NCBI GenBank assembly: GCA_900768875.1
Contig: CAAGEP010000005.1
Location: forward strand, 62,001-126,000
Source: Alphaproteobacteria bacterium
Lineage (GTDB): Bacteria; Pseudomonadota; Alphaproteobacteria; CAAGCB01; CAG-977
DNA: 64,000 bases
Reading direction: 5' to 3'
Of this stretch, positions 1 to 6,935 are shown piece by piece (the first letter of the stretch is position 1; each line of letters begins with the position of its first letter). The translations under genes were made by a program, and so were the position numbers. The notes under the pieces were generated by a model. That model was not told the DNA's origin and searched no databases. It was given only the letters and a program-made list of their open reading frames with translations.

Positions 1-356
1 ACGCTGTTTTTCAAAGCAAAAGCGGGATTGCGCGCCGAAACATTGGCGACAAAGCCGATGCCGTCCGTGTTATGTCCGTACAACGTCCCGTCGGAACGCA
101 CAACAACGGTGTTGACCGCCCCCGCTTTGCGCGCCTGTTCGGACAAATCGTCCAGAAAGGGAATAACCGCCGTTTTATGAGGCACGGTTACGTTAAATCC
201 CGCAAAATCCCGCGCATTTTCCATAAAACGGTCAATCTCGCGGACTTCGTATTTGTCATAAGACGCGTTTATGCCGTACTTTTTCAGCCAATAATTATGA
301 ATCGTCGGCGATTTGGAATGGTTAATCGGAAAGCCGATAACGCCGGCTTTGGTCAT
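1..356 (-). CDS. aroE: Shikimate dehydrogenase, N-terminal part (gene runs off the window)
   Basis: This enzyme reduces 3-dehydroshikimate to shikimate with NADPH in the cytosolic chorismate pathway. Only the first 118 codons are present; the NADP-binding Rossmann half lies beyond base 1. Visible family motifs are the substrate-binding SKS at residues 14-16, the catalytic lysine in NVTVPHK (K61) and the NTDG motif near the window edge. The ATG at 356 shares an ATGA overlap with the maf stop codon, which supports this start and a maf-aroE operon. In Caulobacter and relatives maf and aroE also lie next to the chromosome origin. The reading frame is intact as far as it can be seen. Confidence 0.93.
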   Translation of the reverse strand, partial: MTKAGVIGFPINHSKSPTIHNYWLKKYGINASYDKYEVREIDRFMENARDFAGFNVTVPHKTAVIPFLDDLSEQARKAGAVNTVVVRSDGTLYGHNTDGIGFVANVSARNPAFALKNS

Positions 357-943
357 TTTTTCAACTCTCCGCAAGAACGCAGACATTCCAACAGCGGCAG
401 CAAAGGCAACCCCAGTACGGAAAAGAAGTCGCCTTCGACCGATTTAACCAGCTGCGCGCCCAAGTCTTCCAAATAATACGCGCCGACGGAATCGCAGACT
501 TCCTCGCCCGCTTCCGCCAAATACTCGTCAAGGAAATTGTCGGAAAAGTCGCGCATGGCGACTTGCACGACAGAGTTTTCACACCAAATCACTTTTTGAT
601 TTTTGACGACCGCCGCGCCGTTGACCAGCAAATGCTTTTTATTGCGAAGTTTTTTCAAATACTTGTGCGCGATGCTGAGGTTTTCGGGTTTGGAAAACCA
701 TTCACCGTTCAAATCCAGAATTTGATCCGCGCCGATGACGTATGCCGACGGATATTTTTCGGACACCGCCATTGCTTTTTCAACCGCCAAACGCATGCTG
801 GTTTCTTTGGCGGACGCGTTTAAAGCGCGCATTTCGCTTTTAATCGCTTCTTCGTCGATTTGGGCGGAAACGCTGGTAAAATCAACCCCTGCGGCATCCA
901 ACAATTCTTGCCTGCTTTTGCTTTGAGAGGCCAATATCAACAT
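353..943 (-). CDS. maf: Maf-family nucleoside triphosphate pyrophosphatase
   Basis: Maf proteins are cytosolic house-cleaning enzymes that hydrolyse non-canonical or surplus nucleoside triphosphates to monophosphates. The 196-residue length is normal. The N-terminus LILASQSKSRQELL carries the family signature, and the GADQ motif with its acidic residue follows near residue 71. Which nucleotides it prefers cannot be told from the sequence. It is the first gene left of the predicted origin and is coupled to aroE by a 4-base overlap. Its upstream region starts at once with a DnaA box at 957-965, so its transcription may be linked to origin activity; that last point is inference. Confidence 0.92.
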   Translation of the reverse strand: MLILASQSKSRQELLDAAGVDFTSVSAQIDEEAIKSEMRALNASAKETSMRLAVEKAMAVSEKYPSAYVIGADQILDLNGEWFSKPENLSIAHKYLKKLRNKKHLLVNGAAVVKNQKVIWCENSVVQVAMRDFSDNFLDEYLAEAGEEVCDSVGAYYLEDLGAQLVKSVEGDFFSVLGLPLLPLLECLRSCGELKK

Positions 944-1105
944 TTTTCAAAACTCCTGTGTATAAGTCTGACAAAATCGTCCCTTCTTTAGTTTTATCCC
1001 TTTTATGCAAAATTGTCCTGTTTTTTATGCGTCTGTGCGTAATTTTTTTTCAGCAAACGGGCAAAACGGCGGTCAAAAGTTATCCCCTTTATCCACACGG
1101 TTGTT

Positions 1106-1131
1106 CGACTCGCCACAGAATCGACGAGTCG
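1106..1131. repeat. Inverted repeat with three GANTC sites inside oriC
   Basis: CGACTCG at 1106-1112 and CGAGTCG at 1125-1131 form an inverted repeat around a 12-base spacer. It contains GACTC (1107-1111), GAATC (1118-1122) and GAGTC (1126-1130), the recognition sequence of the alphaproteobacterial cell-cycle methyltransferase CcrM. The methyltransferase gene itself is not in the window. Confidence 0.6.
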
Positions 1132-1227
1132 CTTTGCTTTGAAAACAGCCGGGTTACGAATAACTTTGCCGTGAACAACTCTGTGCAAAAGGTGTTGATA
1201 AAATTGCGTCCGACTTATCCACAGGCT

Positions 1228-1266
1228 CTACTACCCACTACTACTTTTTTTAATATTTAATATTTT
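1228..1266 (+). other. DnaA-trio-like repeats and AT-rich DNA unwinding element
   Basis: The stretch begins 4 bases after the perfect DnaA box at 1215-1223. CTA triplets occur at 1228-1230, 1231-1233, 1238-1240 and 1241-1243, followed by CTT and a run of T, then TTAATATTTAATATTTT. Read on the complementary strand these are the 3'-GAT-5' trios on which DnaA extends a filament along single-stranded DNA. The assignment is by pattern and position only. Confidence 0.7.
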
Positions 1267-1270
1267 AGGC

Positions 1271-1288
1271 GCGGCTGACGCCGCTTTT
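1271..1288 (+). terminator. GC-rich hairpin with short T run in the rho leader
   Basis: GCGGC at 1271-1275 pairs with GCCGC at 1280-1284 around a TGAC loop, followed by TTTT. It lies about 95 bases before the rho start codon and just right of the unwinding tract. It could insulate the origin from transcription, or attenuate rho, whose expression is autoregulated in other bacteria. The T run is short, so strong termination is not assured. Confidence 0.4.
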
Positions 1289-1380
1289 ACCCTTGACGGC
1301 GAAACCGAAAGCGGCTAAATAAAGTCATCTTTTCAAAGCGGATTCCCGCTTGATCTTCCCTCAACATCACAGACACACTC

Positions 1381-2634
1381 ATGCATTTAAAAGATTTGAA
1401 AAAGAAATCTCCCGCCGAACTGTTAAGCTTGGCTGAAGAAATGGGCGTTGAAAACGCTTCGACCATGCGCACGCAAGACTTGACGTTCGCGATTTTGAAA
1501 CAAGTGTCCAAAAACGACGAAGTTTTGATGGACGAAGGCGTTATCGAAGTCATGCCCGACGGATTCGGCTTTTTGCGTTCGCCGCAATCGAACTATCTGG
1601 CGGGATCGGACGATATTTACGTTTCCCCGTCTCAGGTCAAAAAGTTCGGTTTGCGCACGGGCGATACGGTCGAAGGCGAAATCCGCGCCCCCAAGGACGG
1701 CGAAAAGTACTTTGCGCTTGCCAAAATTTCCAAAGTCAACTTTACCGATCCCGAAAACGTTCGTTTCCGTATCAATTTCGACAATCTGACGCCGTTGCAC
1801 CCGACGGAAAAGATTAAAATGGAAAACGATTTGGACAACAAAAATATGACGTCGCGCATCATCGACTTGATTTGTCCGCAGGGCAAAGGACAGCGCGGCA
1901 TGATTGTCGCTCCGCCCCGCACGGGTAAAACGGTGATGCTGCAAAACATCGCCCACGCGATTACGCAGAACAACCCCGAAATCTATCTGATTGTGCTGTT
2001 GATTGACGAACGCCCCGAGGAAGTAACGGAAATGAGCCGTTCGATTAAAGGCGAAGTTATCAGCTCGACCTTTGACGAACCCGCTTCCCGTCACGTCCAA
2101 GTCGCCGAAATGGTCATCGAAAAAGCCAAACGCTTGGTCGAACACAAGCGCGATGTCGTGATTTTGCTGGATTCCATTACCCGCTTGGCGCGCGCGTACA
2201 ACACGGTCGTTCCCAGTTCGGGCAAGGTTTTGACGGGCGGCGTCGACGCGAACGCTTTGCAGCGTCCCAAACGCTTTTTCGGCGCGGCGCGCAATATCGA
2301 AGAAGGCGGTTCTTTGACCATTATCGCCACCGCTTTGATTGACACGGGATCGCGCATGGACGAAGTCATCTTTGAAGAATTCAAAGGCACGGGCAATTCG
2401 GAAATCATCTTGGACCGCAAAGTGTCCGACAAGCGTATTTTCCCCGCGATTGACATCACCAAATCCGGCACGCGCAAGGAAGAATTGCTGGTCGATAAAA
2501 ACACGCAGTCGAAAATGTGGGTCTTGCGCCGTATTCTGATGCCGATGGGCGCGGCGGACGCCATGGAATTTTTAATGGAAAAGCTGAAACAGTCGAAAAA
2601 CAACCACGACTTTTTTGAATCCATGAATTCTTAA
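1381..2634 (+). CDS. rho: Transcription termination factor Rho
   Basis: Rho is a ring-shaped hexameric RNA helicase that ends transcription of untranslated RNA. The 417-residue protein has the normal length and order: an N-terminal helical domain (about 1-45), the cold-shock-like primary RNA-binding domain with GFGFLRSP at 61-68, the Walker A motif APPRTGKT at 177-184, and further on [10 protein letters not shown] and the secondary RNA-binding [19 protein letters not shown] region. A strong intrinsic terminator follows. It is transcribed away from the predicted origin, in the position rho occupies near hemE and the origin in many alphaproteobacteria. No truncation or large insertion is seen. 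Confidence 0.98.
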   Translation: MHLKDLKKKSPAELLSLAEEMGVENASTMRTQDLTFAILKQVSKNDEVLMDEGVIEVMPDGFGFLRSPQSNYLAGSDDIYVSPSQVKKFGLRTGDTVEGEIRAPKDGEKYFALAKISKVNFTDPENVRFRINFDNLTPLHPTEKIKMENDLDNKNMTSRIIDLICPQGKGQRGMIVAPPRTGKTVMLQNIAHAITQNNPEIYLIVLLIDERPEEVTEMSRSIKGEVISSTFDEPASRHVQVAEMVIEKAKRLVEHKRDVVILLDSITRLARAYNTVVPSSGKVLTGGVDANALQRPKRFFGAARNIEEGGSLTIIATALIDTGSRMDEVIFEEFKGTGNSEIILDRKVSDKRIFPAIDITKSGTRKEELLVDKNTQSKMWVLRRILMPMGAADAMEFLMEKLKQSKNNHDFFESMNS

Positions 2635-2640
2635 AAAAAA

Positions 2641-2661
2641 GCCCTCGAAAGAGGGCTTTTT
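2641..2661 (+). terminator. Intrinsic terminator after rho
   Basis: GCCCTC and GAGGGC (2641-2656) form a stem with a GAAA tetraloop, preceded by eight A and followed by five T. Confidence 0.9.
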
Positions 2662-2675
2662 CATAGGATAAGCCA

Positions 2676-2975
2676 ATGACCTCAAGCCGCAATTATTTGG
2701 ATTTCGTATTGGACCGGTTGTCTGATGTTGACGATGTAACATACAGACCCATGATGGGCGAATATATTTTGTATTTCAAAGGAAAAGTCATCGGCGGCAT
2801 TTACGACGACAGGTTTTTGGTCAAGCCGACAAAATCGGCAAAACGCTTGATGCCCGAAGCGGCTTACGAAACGCCGTATGCGGGCGCGAAAGATATGTTG
2901 CTGGTTGATAATATCGACGATTCCGATTTTCTGCGCGAATTGCTGGAAGCTCTGTACGCCGATTTGACGGCGTAG
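2676..2975 (+). CDS. TfoX N-terminal domain protein
   Basis: The 99-residue protein is a stand-alone TfoX_N domain. The signature is DVTYRPMMGEYILYFKGKV near the start, then DRFLVKPTKSAKRL and a C-terminal helix. The same domain forms the first half of Sxy/TfoX, the competence regulator of gammaproteobacteria, but short single-domain versions are common in other bacteria and their role is unsettled. The gene lies alone between the rho terminator and a convergent terminator shared with trmL. A link to competence would be a guess, since no competence genes are in view. Confidence 0.85.
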   Translation: MTSSRNYLDFVLDRLSDVDDVTYRPMMGEYILYFKGKVIGGIYDDRFLVKPTKSAKRLMPEAAYETPYAGAKDMLLVDNIDDSDFLRELLEALYADLTA

Positions 2976-3018
2976 TAGACACTTGAGCCGATTACTATGC
3001 GGAAATTGGACAATGATA

Positions 3019-3046
3019 AAAAAGGCGGTGGATTTCCCCGCCTTTT
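3019..3046. terminator. Bidirectional terminator between the TfoX_N gene and trmL
   Basis: AAAAGGCGG at 3019-3027 pairs with CCGCCTTTT at 3037-3045. Its A and T flanks give a U run on either strand, so it can serve both convergent genes. Confidence 0.75.
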
Positions 3047-3076
3047 CGAAATTGCAAATCGGTGGTGCAAATGGTT

Positions 3077-3532
3077 TCAAACCAGCGTGTCGAAATGTCC
3101 CGTTTGGTGCAAAGCTTCGCTTAAAACAATCGCGCCCGCCATGGCGACGTTGATGGAACGGGTGTCCGCCCGCATCGGAATACGCAAGCGCGCGTCCGCG
3201 GCGTGATGAACGTTGTCGGGAACGCCCGCGCTTTCGCGTCCCAACAACAAAATGTCGGATTCTTGAAATTGAAAGCGGTGGTGCGGTTCAGCGCCTTTTG
3301 TCGTCAGCAAAACAATGCGCCCCGTATGCTGCGCATAAAACTTTTCCCACGAATCGTGGCGGGTGTAATCGACAATGTTCAAATAGTCCATGCCCGCGCG
3401 GCGCATGCGCTTGTCGTCGAAAATAAAGCCGCACGGCTCGATAATGTCGACAGGCAGATTAAAGCACGCCGCCAAACGCAGCAAAGTCCCCGTGTTTTGC
3501 GGAATGTCGGGTTCGTATAAAGCCAGACGCAT
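3077..3532 (-). CDS. trmL: tRNA (cytidine/uridine-34 2'-O)-methyltransferase
   Basis: TrmL methylates the wobble ribose of certain leucine tRNAs using S-adenosylmethionine. The 151-residue length and the single SPOUT (trefoil-knot) domain match the minimal TrmL/YibK type. The start ALYEPDIPQNTGTLLRLAAC is the family N-terminus, and LLLGRESAGVP and RIPMRADTRSINVA are the knot motifs that hold the cofactor. It lies 12 bases downstream of ychF and may be the last gene of the rplY-pth-ychF transcript. It is distinguished from larger SpoU enzymes by lacking any RNA-binding extension. Confidence 0.93.
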   Translation of the reverse strand: MRLALYEPDIPQNTGTLLRLAACFNLPVDIIEPCGFIFDDKRMRRAGMDYLNIVDYTRHDSWEKFYAQHTGRIVLLTTKGAEPHHRFQFQESDILLLGRESAGVPDNVHHAADARLRIPMRADTRSINVAMAGAIVLSEALHQTGHFDTLV

Positions 3533-3544
3533 TCTTAAAACACT

Positions 3545-4648
3545 CTAAACGTTAAACAGGAAATGACAGATGTCGCCGTCCTGCATAACGTACGTTTTGC
3601 CTTCGGAACGCAGTTTTCCCAACTCGCGGGCTTTGGCTTCGCTTTGGCAGTCCACAAAGTCCTGATACGAAATGACTTCCGCGCGGATGAAGCCCTTTTC
3701 AAAATCCGAGTGAATGACACCTGCGGCTTGCGGCGCGGTCATGCCGTTTTTAATCGTCCATGCTTTGGATTCCTTGGGACCGACCGTGAAAAACGTTTTC
3801 AAATCCAACAGTTTGTATCCCGCTTTAATCACGCGGTTCAATCCCGTTTCCGCCAATCCCAGCGTTTCCAAAAATTCCTTTTGTTCCGTCGGGTCTTCCA
3901 GCAAAGCGACTTCGGCTTCAATCGCCGCGGACACGACAACGGCTTCGTTGTCCTGCTGTTTTGCCATTTCAAAGACGCGTTTCGAAAAATCGTTGCCCGT
4001 CGCCGCAGATGCTTCGTCCACGTTGCAAACATACAAAACGGGCTTGGACGTCAGCAAAAACAGCTGTTTGTAAATCTTTTTCTGTTCTTCGTCGTCGAAT
4101 TGAACGGTGCGGGCGGGCTTTCCGTTGCGCAAAGCGTCCAAAACGGGCTGCATGACGGCAACCATTTCCTTGCCCTCTTTTTCGCCCGCGCGCGCTTTCT
4201 TTTCAAACGGCACGATGCGGCGTTCCAAACTGTCCAAATCCGCCAGCATCAATTCGGTTTCTATGGTTTCCGCGTCGCGCACGGGGTCAATCGAACCCTC
4301 AACGTGCGTAATGTCGCTGTCTTCGAAACAGCGCAAGACATGCACAATCGCGTCGACTTCGCGGATTGACGCCAGAAACTGGTTGCCCAAGCCTTCGCCT
4401 TTGGACGCGCCTTTGACCAAACCCGCGATATCCACAAATTCCAGCTGCGTGTAGATGGTCTGCTTGGATTTCGCCAAATCCGACAGCACCGCCAAACGCG
4501 CATCGGGAACGGCGACCCGCCCGACGTTCGGTTCAATCGTGCAGAAAGGATAATTCGCCGCCTGCGCCGCCATGGTCGACGTCAAAGCGTTAAACAAAGT
4601 CGATTTTCCGACGTTCGGCAACCCGACGATTCCGCAATTAAAGCCCAT
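3545..4648 (-). CDS. ychF: Ribosome-associated ATPase/GTPase YchF (Obg family)
   Basis: YchF/EngD is a universally conserved P-loop NTPase of the Obg group that binds ribosomes, prefers ATP and is linked to oxidative-stress control. The 367-residue protein shows the P-loop GLPNVGKST at 9-17, DIAGLVKGA (G3) and CNVDE in place of the usual NKxD, which is typical for YchF and relaxes guanine specificity. A coiled-coil insertion near residues 130-200 and a C-terminal TGS domain ending in HFLFNV complete it. It lies 3 bases after pth in the conserved rplY-pth-ychF order. Confidence 0.96.
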   Translation of the reverse strand: MGFNCGIVGLPNVGKSTLFNALTSTMAAQAANYPFCTIEPNVGRVAVPDARLAVLSDLAKSKQTIYTQLEFVDIAGLVKGASKGEGLGNQFLASIREVDAIVHVLRCFEDSDITHVEGSIDPVRDAETIETELMLADLDSLERRIVPFEKKARAGEKEGKEMVAVMQPVLDALRNGKPARTVQFDDEEQKKIYKQLFLLTSKPVLYVCNVDEASAATGNDFSKRVFEMAKQQDNEAVVVSAAIEAEVALLEDPTEQKEFLETLGLAETGLNRVIKAGYKLLDLKTFFTVGPKESKAWTIKNGMTAPQAAGVIHSDFEKGFIRAEVISYQDFVDCQSEAKARELGKLRSEGKTYVMQDGDICHFLFNV

Positions 4649-4651
4649 TTT

Positions 4652-5221
4652 TTATCCTTTCTGAATCAGCGCCAGTTTGGACGTAAACTCACCCGTTCCG
4701 TGCGCCAGTAATTGCGGCAAAGCGTCCGCAACATGTTCCAATTCCGTGATGATGATTTCTTTGTCCGCTTTTGAAAAGTTCGACAGTACCCAGTTGACGA
4801 CCAGATTTTTGTCGCCGGGATGTCCGATTCCGATGCGAACGCGCGCATAATTCGGCGAACAATGCGCGTCAATGCTTTTCAGCCCGTTGTGTCCGCCCGC
4901 GCCGCCGCCGACTTTGGCTTTGACCTTGCCGACGGGAATGTCCATTTCATCATGAAAAACAATGACTTGAGAAACGGGCAGTTTATAAAAATCCATTGCG
5001 GCGCGCACCGCTTGTCCCGAATTGTTCATAAACGTTTGCGGCTGTAAAACGATGACTTTTTCACCGTCAATCACGCCTTCGGACACTTGCGCGTTAAAGC
5101 GGGATTTCCACGCGCCAAAATTATAGCGACGGACAATTTCGTCCGTCGCCATAAATCCGGTATTATGCCGATTGCCTTTATATTCCGTCCCGGGATTCCC
5201 AAGACCGACAACCAAAAACAT
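4652..5221 (-). CDS. pth: Peptidyl-tRNA hydrolase
   Basis: Pth releases tRNA from peptidyl-tRNAs that drop off stalled ribosomes. I place the start at the ATG at 5221 (MFLVVGLGNPG, 189 residues), which has AAGG about ten bases upstream; a TTG two codons earlier is possible but less likely. The active-site histidine is H19 in NRHNTG, and the conserved FMNNSGQAV and GGGAGGHNGLKSI segments are present. The gene follows rplY by 12 bases, the usual arrangement. Confidence 0.96.
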   Translation of the reverse strand: MFLVVGLGNPGTEYKGNRHNTGFMATDEIVRRYNFGAWKSRFNAQVSEGVIDGEKVIVLQPQTFMNNSGQAVRAAMDFYKLPVSQVIVFHDEMDIPVGKVKAKVGGGAGGHNGLKSIDAHCSPNYARVRIGIGHPGDKNLVVNWVLSNFSKADKEIIITELEHVADALPQLLAHGTGEFTSKLALIQKG

Positions 5222-5233
5222 CGGCAATCATCC

Positions 5234-5881
5234 TTACTTCGCAGCAGGAGCCGCCGCAGCAGCAGCAGGAGCAGCCGCAGCATCAGCCGCGGGAGCAGGA
5301 GCTTCTTCGACTTCTTCAGCCGCAGGCGCAGCAATCGCAGCAATCGTGGTATCCAAGTCTTCGACGGGTTTGACGCCGGCGGGGAACTTTACGTCGCCCA
5401 ATTTCACGACGTCGCCCATTTCCAAGCCCGTCAAATCAACGAACAAGGTTTCGGGAATATCCTTGGGTTTGCACATGACTTCGATAGAACGGTAAATCGC
5501 GTTCAAAACGCCGCCGTTCTTCAAGCCCGGAGCCGCCAATTCGTTTTCGTACATGACGGGGACTTCGATCTGCAGTTCGGTGTTTGCGGAAACACGCAGG
5601 AAATCGATGTGAATCGGACGATCCGTAATCGGGTGCGTCTGAATATCCTGACAAATGGCGTGATATTTGTTTTTGCCGACTTCGATTTCGAATTGACGGG
5701 TCCAGAAACCGGACTGGCGCAGCTGCGCGTCCAAATCCAGAGCGGAAATCGAAAACATCACGGGTTCTTTCTTTTCACCGTAGATAACACCGGGAATCAA
5801 ACCTGCGCGACGTTCGGCACGAGCCGCCCCCTTACCTGCCGTTTTGCGTTCATTAACGCGAATATTGACTGTTTTAGCCAT
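5234..5881 (-). CDS. rplY: 50S ribosomal protein L25 (Ctc form)
   Basis: L25 binds 5S rRNA in the large ribosomal subunit. This is the long Ctc-type form of 215 residues: an N-terminal 5S-binding domain starting MAKTVNIRVNERKTAGKGAA, a second beta domain with DLTGLEMGDVVKLGDVKFP, and an Ala/Glu/Pro-rich low-complexity tail of about 35 residues. The ATG at 5881 has AAAGGA in good position; an upstream in-frame extension lacks conserved sequence and was not used. It leads the rplY-pth-ychF transcript. A 7-bp hairpin stands in its leader. Confidence 0.96.
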   Translation of the reverse strand: MAKTVNIRVNERKTAGKGAARAERRAGLIPGVIYGEKKEPVMFSISALDLDAQLRQSGFWTRQFEIEVGKNKYHAICQDIQTHPITDRPIHIDFLRVSANTELQIEVPVMYENELAAPGLKNGGVLNAIYRSIEVMCKPKDIPETLFVDLTGLEMGDVVKLGDVKFPAGVKPVEDLDTTIAAIAAPAAEEVEEAPAPAADAAAAPAAAAAAPAAK

Positions 5882-5912
5882 AATTTCAAATCCTTTTGAT
5901 ATGATTAAGTCT

Positions 5913-5936
5913 GTTCGACCTCCAGGGGTGTCGAAC
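5913..5936 (-). promoter_or_regulatory. Hairpin in the rplY leader
   Basis: GTTCGAC (5913-5919) and GTCGAAC (5930-5936) form a perfect 7-bp inverted repeat, 32 bases upstream of the rplY start. It has no following U run, so it is not a terminator. It might be an operator or an RNA leader structure; its function is unknown. Confidence 0.35.
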
Positions 5937-6072
5937 CTTGACGGAGTCTGTTTACACCGTTTAAGCGCGAAAAGCAACCGATTTTAACACAAGAAAAGGA
6001 AATTCGACCGATGACGGTTTACGGCTATATCTGAAAAGAATAAGCTATACTAAAAGTTTCTTGCAACTTCAT

Positions 6073-6405
6073 TTATTTTAACAAATTTTCGGGCGAGTAG
6101 CGTTTGTCCGCAAATTCCCGCGGGAACGCTTGTTCTTCATCGGTCTGTATCAGCAAATCTGACAGGTATTCTTTGACGGTTTGTTTCATCCGCGGCAAAT
6201 CGACAAACCCTTTGCGATGAATAATGGGCAACAACATCGTCTTGATTTTATACGGTCTTAACGCGTCAATGACTGATAAACCAACCGCTTCCGCGGCTTG
6301 ATCGTTCAACGCCCGATAAAATACGACGTTTTTTAGTGGTTCTTTTTCCACCGCGCAACAAAAGCTGGCGATCGGGGACGTTGTGCGGTGGAAAGACAAA
6401 GTCAT
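6073..6405 (-). CDS. Unrecognised 110-residue protein
   Basis: I do not recognise a family. The frame begins MTLSFHRTTSPIASFCC and contains a hydrophilic segment, VVFYRALNDQAAEAV, followed by residues resembling an alpha/beta fold and a charged C-terminus. No signal peptide is evident. No convincing ribosome-binding site precedes the ATG at 6405, so the start is uncertain and the gene may be a remnant. It lies directly behind the ferredoxin terminator. A 45-base sequence at its 5' end recurs at 8321-8365 and would encode a related peptide there (V-D..LSFH.TT), so this could be a decayed repeat family. Confidence 0.35.
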   Translation of the reverse strand: MTLSFHRTTSPIASFCCAVEKEPLKNVVFYRALNDQAAEAVGLSVIDALRPYKIKTMLLPIIHRKGFVDLPRMKQTVKEYLSDLLIQTDEEQAFPREFADKRYSPENLLK

Positions 6406-6423
6406 ATCCGAAACGCGGAAAAT
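6379..6423 (+). repeat. Imperfect direct repeat, left copy
   Basis: Bases 6379-6423 match 8321-8365 at 35 of 45 positions without gaps, in the same orientation. The core shared run is GTGGAAAGACAA followed by ATCC-AAACGC. The two copies bracket the ferredoxin and ubiquitin-autotransporter genes. Confidence 0.5.
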
Positions 6424-6444
6424 CACGAATGTTTGAGAATATGA

Positions 6445-6477
6445 AAAACCCCCGCCGATATGTCTGACGGGGGTTTT
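6445..6477 (-). terminator. Terminator after the ferredoxin gene
   Basis: AAAACCCCCG (6445-6454) and CGGGGGTTTT (6468-6477) form a 10-bp stem. On the minus strand it follows the ferredoxin stop and ends in a T run. Confidence 0.85.
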
Positions 6478-6500
6478 ATTTTTTCGCGTTTGAAACGGAA

Positions 6501-6725
6501 TTAAGCCTTCGTGGATTCTTCGGCGTTGAACTTGATCCATTTTTCGTCGGCGTCCGCGTCGTTGCAGATCGCGCCCTGCGGGCATTCGGAAATACAAACG
6601 CCGCAATCGATGCAGGTGTCGGGGTTGACGACGACTTGCGTGTCCGCTTCGGTGATCGCGCCGACGGGGCAAACGTCGATGCAGGTCAGGCATTTCACGC
6701 AGGAATCGTTGATAACAGAAGCCAT
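6501..6725 (-). CDS. Small ferredoxin with two 4Fe-4S binding motifs
   Basis: This 74-residue cytosolic electron carrier contains two cysteine clusters, CVKCLTCIDVCP and CIDCGVCISECP, each of the CxxCxxCxxxCP type that binds a [4Fe-4S] cluster. The first cluster has complete spacing, so a 2[4Fe-4S] ferredoxin is more likely than a 7Fe one. The last 20 residues are acidic and cysteine-free. GAGGAG stands 7 bases before the ATG. A promoter-like TTGGAA-N16-TATATT lies at 6763-6790. Redox partners are not in the neighbourhood. It is divergent from the ubiquitin-autotransporter gene. Confidence 0.93.
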   Translation of the reverse strand: MASVINDSCVKCLTCIDVCPVGAITEADTQVVVNPDTCIDCGVCISECPQGAICNDADADEKWIKFNAEESTKA

Positions 6726-6762
6726 TTTAAATCTCCTCAAACTGGTTTGTATGACGTTAAGA

Positions 6763-6790
6763 AATATAGACAATTTTGACGTTTTTCCAA
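6763..6790 (-). promoter_or_regulatory. Sigma-70-like promoter for the ferredoxin gene
   Basis: On the minus strand, TTGGAA (6785-6790) and TATATT (6763-6768) are separated by 16 bases, about 38 bases before the ferredoxin ATG. Confidence 0.5.
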
Positions 6791-6878
6791 GACCGAATCT
6801 GACAACCGTCGAAAATTCCCCGCCGGTAAGAATTTTGTAACCGTTTGACTTTATCCGTTTGACCGAAAGATGAATTTC

Positions 6879-6905
6879 TTTACAACCGCCCGTTCCGTCT
6901 ATAGA
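6879..6905 (+). promoter_or_regulatory. Possible promoter for the ubiquitin-autotransporter gene
   Basis: TATAGA (6900-6905, extended as TCTATAGAAT) resembles a -10 box, with TTTACA 15 bases upstream at 6879-6884. It lies 30 bases before the ATG at 6936. The spacing is short, so the -35 assignment is weak. Confidence 0.35.
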
Positions 6906-6935
6906 ATGGCGCGATACGATCAAGGAAAAATTTCC

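Larger units (their letters stand above)
944..1266. other. oriC: Predicted chromosomal replication origin (oriC)
   Basis: This non-coding spacer between maf and rho holds two perfect TTATCCACA DnaA boxes on the + strand (1089-1097 and 1215-1223) and one TTATACACA on the minus strand (957-965). Two minus-strand boxes with one mismatch lie at 1034-1042 and 1193-1201. Right of the last box come two bases GG, then CTA triplets at 1228-1233, a CCCA interruption, CTA-CTA-CTT at 1238-1246, and a T/A-only tract from about 1245 to 1266. This order (DnaA box, short GC spacer, DnaA-trios, AT-rich unwinding tract) is that of the B. subtilis basal unwinding element. Three GANTC sites sit in 1107-1130. Gene context (maf-aroE, rho, and parABS 7-10 kb away) agrees with alphaproteobacterial origins. 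Confidence 0.85.

Noticed and set aside
5905..5945. Possible tRNA in the rplY leader (GGTTCGA-like element)
   Set aside because: Only a T-arm-like string is present; no acceptor, anticodon or D arm can be folded around it.
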